DNA of 5,861 nucleotides, taken from Alistipes sp. Lineage in GTDB: Bacteria; Bacteroidota; Bacteroidia; Bacteroidales; Rikenellaceae. Numbering within the stretch: the first letter of the stretch is position 1; every line of letters starts with the position of its first letter. The notes beneath the pieces are model-generated. The model searched no databases. It was not told the DNA's origin and was given only the letters and a program-made list of their open reading frames with translations. The stretch is from positions 1-5,861 of the forward strand of contig JAFOCZ010000043.1 in NCBI GenBank assembly GCA_017380955.1, read 5' to 3'. Of the stretch, positions 1 through 5,113 are shown one piece after another. A program made the position numbers and the translations under genes.

Positions 1-117
1 ACTATCAAGCACAACCCTCGATGAATATTCCAGCGGTAGATACCCACGTCGGCGCAGCGAACGTATAACCTCTTGAGGCACAATACCGTGCGCCTCCTCG
101 GTATGACGCGGTTTATT
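1..117 (-). CDS. possible 5' end of an unrecognised gene, running off the left edge
   Basis: On the minus strand a frame stays open from the TAA at 120-118 to the window edge. Its translation looks protein-like, with the stretch VPQEVIRSLRRRGYLPLEYS rich in Arg and Leu. There is no ATG in it. The only plausible start is a GTG at 81-79, which has AGGAGG 11 bases upstream (98-93), although Bacteroidota rarely depend on such a site. I do not recognise the family. The frame runs into the foldback repeat at 107, so codons upstream of the GTG are probably not translated. Alternatives are a decayed gene fragment, or chance coding in non-coding sequence. A plus-strand frame ending with TGA at 74-76 is also open from the edge but its composition is less convincing. 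Function cannot be stated. Confidence 0.28.
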
Positions 118-189
118 TTATTTGGGGAGAGATGGGGATTAATAGGGAGAGATAGGGAAATACCCATAACTACCCAAAAATAAACCGCG
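107..189. repeat. foldback intergenic repeat, copy A
   Basis: The ends are a perfect 13-bp inverted repeat (CGCGGTTTATTTT at 107-119 against 177-189), and a further 4 bp can pair at 123-126 with 173-176. Inside, runs of G start at 124, 134, 145 and 155 and runs of C at 163 and 173, so they are spaced by about one helical turn. Bases 145-176 are identical, in reverse complement, to 2955-2986 in copy B on the far side of the carboxyltransferase gene. This marks it as a dispersed intergenic element. It encodes nothing visible. It could be a palindromic repeat of REP type, a non-autonomous mobile element, or a structured DNA site; I cannot choose between these from two copies. Confidence 0.7.
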
Positions 190-204
190 CGCTCCGCGCA
201 CCTT

Positions 205-237
205 ACTTTTCAGTTTTCACCTTTCACTTTTCACTTT
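205..237. repeat. 7-nt tandem array, CTTTTCA type
   Basis: About 4.5 units with a 7-nt period: CTTTTCA (206-212), GTTTTCA, CCTTTCA, CTTTTCA, then CTTT. A second array with the same unit in the same orientation stands at 3036-3060. Both lie just downstream of a foldback repeat and upstream of a plus-strand gene. No coding role is seen. Such arrays may vary in copy number by replication slippage. Confidence 0.75.
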
Positions 238-260
238 GTAATTGCCTCGCAGAGGCAAAA

Positions 261-295
261 CATTACTCATTACTCATTACTCACTACTCACTACT
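261..295. repeat. 7-nt tandem array, CATTACT type
   Basis: Five exact 7-nt units: CATTACT three times (261-281), then CACTACT twice (282-295). The period equals that of the nearby CTTTTCA array but the unit differs. Between the two arrays is a small hairpin with 5-bp arms GCCTC/GAGGC (244-248 and 252-256) and a 3-nt loop. The array ends about 40 bases before the promoter -33 element, so length changes would alter the sequence just upstream of that promoter. Confidence 0.75.
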
Positions 296-336
296 AATTG
301 CTTTCTATAAACTAAAATCACTTTTTTTAAGAAAAA

Positions 337-368
337 TTTGTTTTTTTAGGAAAAAAACCTTAAATTTG
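337..368 (+). promoter_or_regulatory. Bacteroidota-type promoter of the carboxyltransferase gene
   Basis: TTTG at 337-340 and TAAATTTG at 361-368 match the -33 (TTTG) and -7 (TAnnTTTG) elements known for the primary sigma factor of Bacteroides, with a 20-bp spacer. Runs of T or A start at 322, 332, 341 and 351, close to helical phase, which should bend the DNA. Transcription is expected to begin near 372-376, leaving a leader of about 70 bases. The start point is inferred from the motif, not seen. Confidence 0.75.
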
Positions 369-374
369 TTATTC

Positions 375-398
375 GATAACGCCGCGTGTGGCGTTATC
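375..398 (+). promoter_or_regulatory. perfect hairpin / palindrome at the start of the leader
   Basis: The arms GATAACGCC (375-383) and GGCGTTATC (390-398) are exact complements around a 6-nt loop. The structure begins within a few bases of the predicted transcription start and is followed by 48 mostly A-rich bases before the ATG. It could be a 5'-terminal RNA hairpin that stabilises the messenger, or a DNA operator overlapping +1 for a dimeric regulator. It lacks a poly-U tail, so it does not look like a terminator. It does not resemble the BirA biotin operator as I know it. Confidence 0.6.
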
Positions 399-446
399 TG
401 ATGCGACGAAAAACCTAAAACTAACTATAAAAACCTTTCTAAAATT

Positions 447-2789
447 ATGGCAAGGATTCTTAAAATTCGTGACCTTACGTTGCGCGACGGTCAGCAGTCG
501 TCTTTCGCAACACGTATGACTCAGCAGCAGGTAGACCGCTGTCTTCCTTACTACAAGGATGCTGGTTTCTATGCTATGGAGGTATGGGGCGGTGCTGTGC
601 CCGACTCTGTGATGCGTTATCTCAACGAGAACCCCTGGACTCGTCTCGAGACTATCAAGAAGGCGGTAGGTGACGTATCGAAACTCACAGCCCTTTCACG
701 TGGTCGTAACCTCTTTGGTTATGCACCTTACACCGACGAGATTATCGACGGTTTCTCTCGTAACGCTATCGAGAGCGGCTTGGGCATTATGCGTATCTTC
801 GACGCTTTGAACGACGTAGACAACGTTAAGTCTACAATCAAGTATATCAAGCAGTATGGTGGTATCGCCGACTGCGCAGTATGTTACACCGTAGATCCTA
901 AGTACAGCGATGGCGAGGAGCACGAGAAGGTATTTACCGATGAGTATTTCCTCGACAAGGCTCGCCAGATGGCAGAGTTGGGTGCTGATATGATCACCAT
1001 CAAGGATATGTCAGGTCTTATCCCTCCAGCACGTGTAGCAGGTCTTATCAAACTCCTCAAGAAGGAACTCGGCGTTGTGGTAGACTTCCACACTCACTGT
1101 ACTCCAGGTTATGGTCTTGGCTCTGTATATGCTGCTATCGTTGCGGGTGTAGACATCGTAGATACTAACTGCTGGTGGTTTGGTGGTGGTACCGGTGCTC
1201 CTGCAGTGGAGTTGGTATACCTCTTCTGTAAGAAACTCGGCATTGAGTTGGGTGCTAATATGGAGGCTGTGGCAAAGATTAACGAGCAGTTGAAGGATAT
1301 CCGTAAGGAACTCGAGATCTCGGTATTCGGTGCTGAGAAGCCACTTCCAAAGCCATTTAACCCACTTGTAGACGCTGTTCCTGCTGAGGTTGACGCATTG
1401 CTCGACCGCTGCGTTGCTGCAGCGCAGGCTGAGAACTGGGATGAACTCCTCGAGGCATCACAGGCTATCGAGGCATACTTCGGCTTCCCAGCGCCTAACA
1501 AACTCGTTCAGGATGCTGAGATCCCTGGTGGTATGTACTCAAATATGGTGGCACAGTTGAAGCAGTTGGGTGCTGAGGATATCCTCCCACGCGCTATGGA
1601 GTTGATTCCTCCAGTGCGTCTCGCTGCGGGTCTTCCACCTCTCGTAACCCCAACATCGCAGATTGTAGGTGCTCAGGCTGTAAACTGCGCTATGGATGAG
1701 AAGGCTGGTCGTGCTATGTATACTAATAAGTCTGCACAGTTCGTAGGCTTGGTTAAGGGTGACTACGGCCGCACACCTGTCAAGATTAGTGAAGACTTCC
1801 GCGAGAAGATTTGTGGCTTCCGTGAGGAGCGTCCTTACGATACATCGAAGTACCAGAAGCAGCCAAACCCAGTATTGGAGAAGGCAGGTGGTGTTCTCTT
1901 GGCTGAGAACGAGAAGGAGGAGCTTTTGTTGGAGTTGTTCCCACTCGTAGCTAAGGCATACCTCACAGGTGTTAAGGAGGCTGCATACGCAGAGAAGGTT
2001 GCTGCAGACCCATCACTCGCTAAGGAGGAGACTGTAGAACTTCAGCCTATCACTGGCGACACTATCGTTGCTCCACTCCCAGGTCGTGTTATCGAGATGA
2101 AGGTTAAGGTTGGCGATATGGTTACCGTAGGTCAGGAGGTTGCTATCCTCGAGGCTATGAAGATGGAGAACTCTATCACCTCTGACTTCGCAGGTCGCGT
2201 TAAGCAGATTATCGTGAAGGAGGGTGACACCGTTCAGGCTGAGGGCGTTATCATCGAGATCGAGAGCGCTAAGGCTGGCGCTGCTGCTGGTGCTAAGCGT
2301 CCTGTAACAGGTAAGACCGTATGTGCTCCACTTCCAGGTCGTGTTATCGAGTTGAAGGTTAAGGTTGGTGATAAGGTGTCTGCAGGTCAGGAGGTTATGA
2401 TCCTCGAGGCTATGAAGATGGAGAACTCTATAACCACCGACTACGCTGGCTTCGTGAAGCAGATTCTTGTTGCCGAGGGTGACACCGTGGCTGCAGATGC
2501 TATCCTCATCGAGGTTGCAGACTCTATGGACGACGATGGCGCAGAGGTTGCAGAGCGTAAGGTAACTGCTGCGGATGGCAACACCGTGAACGCACCACTT
2601 CCAGGTCGTGTAATCGAGATTAAGGTAAAGGCTGGTGACAAGGTTACCGTAGGTCAGGAGGTTATGATCCTCGAGGCTATGAAGATGGAGAACTCTATAT
2701 CATCAGACTATGCTGGTGAGGTTCTCGGACTTCTCGTAGCGGAGGGTGATACGGTGGCGGCTGATCAGGCGTTGCTCGTCATCAAGTAA
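447..2789 (+). CDS. biotin-dependent carboxyltransferase (OadA / pyruvate carboxylase subunit B type) with three biotinyl domains
   Basis: Cytoplasmic enzyme that moves a carboxyl group between biotin and a keto acid such as pyruvate/oxaloacetate. Residues 1 to about 290 form the DRE-TIM barrel: LRDGQQS with Asp14 as metal ligand, Lys186 in IKDMSGL (the lysine carbamylated in this family), and His215/His217 in FHTHCTPG. About 300-515 is the conserved carboxylase domain, with GGMYSNM at 361 and PPLVTPTSQIVGAQA. Three biotinyl domains follow (about 539-606, 622-691, 711-780), each with EAMKMEN; the biotin-accepting lysines are 572, 657 and 746. Linkers are Ala/Gly-rich, then acidic. Family members usually have about 600 residues and one biotinyl domain, so two are extra. 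The ATG at 447 gives a standard N-terminus. Codon use is uniform and looks optimised, suggesting high expression. It seems monocistronic. The partner, a biotin carboxylase or a sodium-pumping OadB-like subunit, is not in the window, so decarboxylase versus carboxylase cannot be decided. Confidence 0.93.
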   Translation: MARILKIRDLTLRDGQQSSFATRMTQQQVDRCLPYYKDAGFYAMEVWGGAVPDSVMRYLNENPWTRLETIKKAVGDVSKLTALSRGRNLFGYAPYTDEIIDGFSRNAIESGLGIMRIFDALNDVDNVKSTIKYIKQYGGIADCAVCYTVDPKYSDGEEHEKVFTDEYFLDKARQMAELGADMITIKDMSGLIPPARVAGLIKLLKKELGVVVDFHTHCTPGYGLGSVYAAIVAGVDIVDTNCWWFGGGTGAPAVELVYLFCKKLGIELGANMEAVAKINEQLKDIRKELEISVFGAEKPLPKPFNPLVDAVPAEVDALLDRCVAAAQAENWDELLEASQAIEAYFGFPAPNKLVQDAEIPGGMYSNMVAQLKQLGAEDILPRAMELIPPVRLAAGLPPLVTPTSQIVGAQAVNCAMDEKAGRAMYTNKSAQFVGLVKGDYGRTPVKISEDFREKICGFREERPYDTSKYQKQPNPVLEKAGGVLLAENEKEELLLELFPLVAKAYLTGVKEAAYAEKVAADPSLAKEETVELQPITGDTIVAPLPGRVIEMKVKVGDMVTVGQEVAILEAMKMENSITSDFAGRVKQIIVKEGDTVQAEGVIIEIESAKAGAAAGAKRPVTGKTVCAPLPGRVIELKVKVGDKVSAGQEVMILEAMKMENSITTDYAGFVKQILVAEGDTVAADAILIEVADSMDDDGAEVAERKVTAADGNTVNAPLPGRVIEIKVKAGDKVTVGQEVMILEAMKMENSISSDYAGEVLGLLVAEGDTVAADQALLVIK
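2061..2786 (+). repeat. in-frame tandem triplication of the biotinyl-domain coding sequence
   Basis: Three direct copies of about 200 bp, offset by 255 bp (first to second) and 267 bp (second to third). Copies two and three share 49 identical bases (2384-2432 and 2651-2699). Copy one shares 32 of these (2145-2176) and a further 22 bases with copy three (2120-2141 and 2642-2663). Outside the biotinylation core the copies differ more, mainly at the N-terminal edge and in the linkers. The pattern fits internal duplication, followed by divergence or by gene conversion that keeps the core uniform. Confidence 0.85.
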
Positions 2790-2801
2790 TTTCTTGTGAT
2801 A

Positions 2802-2821
2802 ATGGGTCATCTTCGACCCAT
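2802..2821 (+). terminator. short hairpin just after the carboxyltransferase gene
   Basis: Arms ATGGGTC (2802-2808) and GACCCAT (2815-2821) pair perfectly across a 6-nt loop, 12 bases after the stop codon. It is followed by CCCAAAAAG and not by a T run, so alone it is a poor terminator on the plus strand. It may protect the 3' end or work together with the larger hairpin that follows. Confidence 0.45.
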
Positions 2822-2831
2822 CCCAAAAAGT

Positions 2832-2880
2832 AATAGACCAAGGGCTGTACTTCTTGTACTATCCCTTGGTCTATTCTTTT
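2832..2880 (+). terminator. rho-independent terminator of the carboxyltransferase gene
   Basis: A 13-bp perfect stem (AATAGACCAAGGG at 2832-2844 with 2863-2875) is capped by a small internal loop and a second 4-bp stem GTAC/GTAC (2847-2850 and 2856-2859) around TTCTT. The transcript continues as CTTTTG, a short U-rich tail. Together with the preceding hairpin it probably ends transcription of this gene and separates it from the dismutase. Confidence 0.75.
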
Positions 2881-2932
2881 GCGATAGGCCAAATCTAACC
2901 CATTCTGACAAGAAATTAATCGCGCTGATGTA

Positions 2933-3023
2933 GACGGTGATTGATGGGTAGTTATGGGTAGTTATGGGTATTTCCCTATCTCTCCCCATCAATCCCTATC
3001 AATCCCCATAAATTAAAACCGTC
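2933..3023. repeat. foldback intergenic repeat, copy B (inverted relative to copy A)
   Basis: Terminal arms GACGGT/ACCGTC (2933-2938 and 3018-3023) and an inner 9-bp match ATTGATGGG/CCCATCAAT (2940-2948 and 2985-2993) allow a foldback. G runs start at 2946, 2956 and 2966, and C runs at 2974, 2984, 2994 and 3004: exactly 10 bases apart within each half and 8 across the centre. The unit GTTATGGGTA is repeated directly at 2951-2970. Bases 2955-2986 are the reverse complement of 145-176 in copy A. The outer arms differ from copy A in sequence but keep pairing ability. It fills part of the 357-base gap between the carboxyltransferase and the dismutase. Confidence 0.7.
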
Positions 3024-3035
3024 GCAGACACCATA

Positions 3036-3060
3036 CTTTTCACTTTTCACTTTTCACTTT
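3036..3060. repeat. 7-nt tandem array, CTTTTCA type, second locus
   Basis: Three exact CTTTTCA units (3036-3056) and a partial CTTT. Same unit and same strand as the array at 205-237, although the adjacent foldback element is inverted between the two loci. It lies about 90 bases upstream of the dismutase ATG. I find no convincing promoter between it and that gene: TTTG occurs at 3095-3098, but no TAnnTTTG stands at the right distance. Confidence 0.7.
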
Positions 3061-3146
3061 CCATCTCTACCCATATAACCACCAACGTGCGGACTTTGGA
3101 GCAATTGTTGTAGTGTGTAGGGTGTCTAACATTAAAACTCACGATT

Positions 3147-3758
3147 ATGACAATGACAACACTCGCAACGTCGCTCCTGACGCTCGTAGAACTCCCTTAT
3201 GCCTACGATGCTCTCGAGCCCTATGTCTCGGCGGAGACTATGCACTTTCATCACGACAAGCACTACGCAACCTATGTAGCGAAACTCGGCGAACTTATTG
3301 CCGATACGCGCTACCAGCAGATGCCCCTCGAGGATATAATACGCAGCAGCGATGGTGCGATATTCAACAATGCCGCGCAGGTGTGGAATCACGTGTTTCT
3401 CTTCGAGTCACTATCGCCACGCGCCAAGCACCACCCAACGGGGGAGTTGCGACGCAGTATAGACGAGGAGTTTGGCTCTTTCGACGAACTGAAGCAGCGT
3501 ATGACAACGATGGCGCTATCGCTATTTGGCTCGGGGTGGGTATGGCTTGCCTCCGACCACGACGGCAGGCTCTACATAGTATCGAAGAGCAATGCCGGAA
3601 CGCCACTCACCGATAGTCTCATACCGCTCCTATGTATCGACGTGTGGGAGCACGCATACTACATCGACTATCGCAATATGCGTAAGGATGCCATCGACAA
3701 CCTTTGGAAGGTTATAGATTGGAGTAAGGTTGAAGAACGCTATGATGCCATATGGTAA
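3147..3758 (+). CDS. sodB: superoxide dismutase, iron-type (Fe/Mn family)
   Basis: Cytoplasmic enzyme converting superoxide to hydrogen peroxide and oxygen. All four metal ligands can be placed: His35 (in HFHHDKH), His82 (QVWNH), Asp165 and His169 (DVWEHAYYIDYRN). Gln78 in FNNAAQVWNH and the SNAGTPLT segment are typical of the iron form, although Bacteroidales enzymes of this family may also work with manganese. Conserved Tyr43 and FGSGWVWL are present. At 203 residues it is slightly long, because about 12 residues (MTMTTLATSLLTL) precede the usual ELPYA start. The next Met after residue 3 is at 32, inside the fold, so the ATG at 3147 or 3153 must be used. There is no signal peptide. The ligand region reads HHDKHY where most relatives have HYGKHH, a mild deviation. 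It stands alone and converges with the M64 peptidase gene. Codon use is less optimised than in the carboxyltransferase. Confidence 0.95.
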   Translation: MTMTTLATSLLTLVELPYAYDALEPYVSAETMHFHHDKHYATYVAKLGELIADTRYQQMPLEDIIRSSDGAIFNNAAQVWNHVFLFESLSPRAKHHPTGELRRSIDEEFGSFDELKQRMTTMALSLFGSGWVWLASDHDGRLYIVSKSNAGTPLTDSLIPLLCIDVWEHAYYIDYRNMRKDAIDNLWKVIDWSKVEERYDAIW

Positions 3759-3763
3759 CAAAG

Positions 3764-3798
3764 AATGGAGTGCCCCGAGGGACACTCCATTTATCATT
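3764..3798. terminator. hairpin terminator shared by two convergent genes
   Basis: Arms AATGGAGTG (3764-3772) and CACTCCATT (3783-3791) pair perfectly, with a GC-rich loop region of 10 bases. The plus strand continues TTATCATT, and on the minus strand the stem is followed by CTTTGTT. It begins 5 bases after the dismutase stop and lies 22 bases beyond the peptidase stop, so it can serve both transcripts, though neither tail is a long T run. Confidence 0.7.
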
Positions 3799-3813
3799 CT
3801 GCTTAGCGGTAGG

Positions 3814-5097
3814 TTACTCCGCCTGGTGGAGGATAACACGCTCTATAGCGCGCTCGCAGACAGGACAGAAGCGCTCTGCGGTGTTGTTACGCATACGGCA
3901 GACATCCGTAGGGCGGAAGATACCCTTCGACAAGTAACCACCACCCTCATAAGCGCCTACCACGTAGTTTGCGGTGCGCTCAGGGGTTACGGCGGTAGGA
4001 ATCTCAACACCCTCGGCAACCATATCTGCCCACTTGGAGTCGAAGTCCACCATAGTGGTGATGTTAGGCTCCCAAGGCTCGTGCTTCAGTGAGTGCATAT
4101 TGTCGTTGTCGTCGGCATTGTCGTAGAAATACTCGTCACCAAGACCTGCGAACGAGTGTCCGAACTCGTGGACAACAACAGGGCGGAAGTCGCGGTGGTG
4201 AGCCGTGGTGAGGGTATAGGAGTTGTAGATGCCGCCACCACCATAGGTATCGGTATTTGCCAAGATTACGAAGTGCTCACAAGGGATGTTAGTCACGATG
4301 TCGTACATAGCATATACGTTGCCCGAGGTGAGGTAGCGAGCCATATAGAATGTCATAAAGTTAGAGCCTACGGCTGTAGAGCGCCACGCCTCCTGCTGTG
4401 GTACGCTGACGTTGCTATCCTTGGATGGTGATGCCACGGCGATGAAGTTAAACTTGTCGCGGTGGCTCTTGAAAGGCTCATACGACAATATCTCCTCGGC
4501 GGTAATCTTTGCATCCTCCATAAACAACTCCATCTCCTCCGAGGTGTAGCCCTCGGCAACTATTGCCACGTCGATGCACTCCTTGGAGTCACCACCCTTA
4601 TGTATATAGGTGTAGGGCAGTGGTGCTATTTTGCTATCGTCACGGATGAGGACATCGCGAGGGTCGATGGTGAAGGTATGGCTACTCTCCTTATCTGTGT
4701 TGTCACGGAGCACAAGGGTTGCCACGACGCTCTGCTTAGGCTTTGGGACAAGCAGCGTAAACTCGAAACTCTTGGTTACGGTGAGCGCCTCGGGGGTTGT
4801 TATCCACTCCTGGAATAGCGATGAGAAGGAGGTCTTGTAGAGCACCTCGCCCGTGGCGCTATCACGCAACGTGAGGTCGCCATTACCCTTGAGGGGTGTG
4901 GTGTCGAGGTTTATGCGACGTCCCCACCAATTAGGCGTAGTGGAGAGGTCGGCGATGGCGATATACTGCTCCGTGGCGTTACCCATAAAGGTGTAGTCGA
5001 GGCGTAGTGTGGCATCGTCGAACTTTGCGTCGAAAGATTGTGCCGAGGCAGCAACGGTGGCAGCGATGGCCACGATCATCATTATAAACTTTCTCAT
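3814..5097 (-). CDS. secreted M64-family (IgA peptidase M64) zinc metallopeptidase
   Basis: Exported protein of the MEROPS M64 family. A signal peptide is clear: MRK, a hydrophobic stretch to about residue 17, then ASA-Q with likely cleavage after Ala19. Residues about 21-150 match the beta-rich N-terminal domain typical of the family; about 165-425 is the peptidase domain. The zinc motif is HEFGH at 310-314, and GDE at 320-322 should supply the third ligand (Asp321). Upstream lies a GGGG run (286-289). The C-terminus has CRMRN (Cys400) and FCPVC (Cys411, Cys414), which may form a disulfide. At 427 residues it is full length. No lipobox or type IX sorting domain is visible, so periplasm or culture fluid is likely. 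IgA cleavage was shown for a distant Clostridium relative; the substrate here is unknown. It starts 16 bases after plsY, hence probably one transcript. The leader is A-rich without a Shine-Dalgarno site. Confidence 0.92.
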   Translation of the reverse strand: MRKFIMMIVAIAATVAASAQSFDAKFDDATLRLDYTFMGNATEQYIAIADLSTTPNWWGRRINLDTTPLKGNGDLTLRDSATGEVLYKTSFSSLFQEWITTPEALTVTKSFEFTLLVPKPKQSVVATLVLRDNTDKESSHTFTIDPRDVLIRDDSKIAPLPYTYIHKGGDSKECIDVAIVAEGYTSEEMELFMEDAKITAEEILSYEPFKSHRDKFNFIAVASPSKDSNVSVPQQEAWRSTAVGSNFMTFYMARYLTSGNVYAMYDIVTNIPCEHFVILANTDTYGGGGIYNSYTLTTAHHRDFRPVVVHEFGHSFAGLGDEYFYDNADDNDNMHSLKHEPWEPNITTMVDFDSKWADMVAEGVEIPTAVTPERTANYVVGAYEGGGYLSKGIFRPTDVCRMRNNTAERFCPVCERAIERVILHQAE

Positions 5098-5113
5098 TGT
5101 CAGTATCTTTTAT

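Noticed and set aside
74..104. Terminator hairpin (GAGGC/GCCTC or ATACCG/CGGTAT) for a plus-strand gene ending at 76
   Set aside because: The two possible stems are short and exclude each other, no T run follows directly, and the plus-strand frame is unconvincing.
175..182. TATTTTTG on the minus strand, matching TAnnTTTG, as a promoter for the left-edge frame
   Set aside because: No TTTG is found 19-21 bases upstream on that strand, and the match lies in an AT-rich repeat arm where chance hits are expected.
1109..1501. 130-residue minus-strand frame inside the carboxyltransferase gene
   Set aside because: Ser/Ala-rich antisense shadow of a strongly biased coding sequence, with no motif and no promoter.
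2890..2897. TAGATTTG on the minus strand as a -7 element
   Set aside because: No paired -33 element, and it would transcribe straight into the terminator and the antisense of the carboxyltransferase gene.
3036..3060. CRISPR array or direct-repeat defence locus
   Set aside because: Units are 7 nt with no spacers and no cas-like genes nearby; this is a simple tandem repeat.
3091..3130. Promoter for the dismutase using TTTG at 3095-3098
   Set aside because: No sequence close to TAnnTTTG occurs 19-21 bases downstream; naming a promoter here would be a guess.
3113..3616. 167-residue plus-strand frame overlapping the dismutase
   Set aside because: It lies in another frame over a gene whose four metal ligands and motifs are all intact; its Arg/Cys-rich composition is typical of an out-of-frame shadow.
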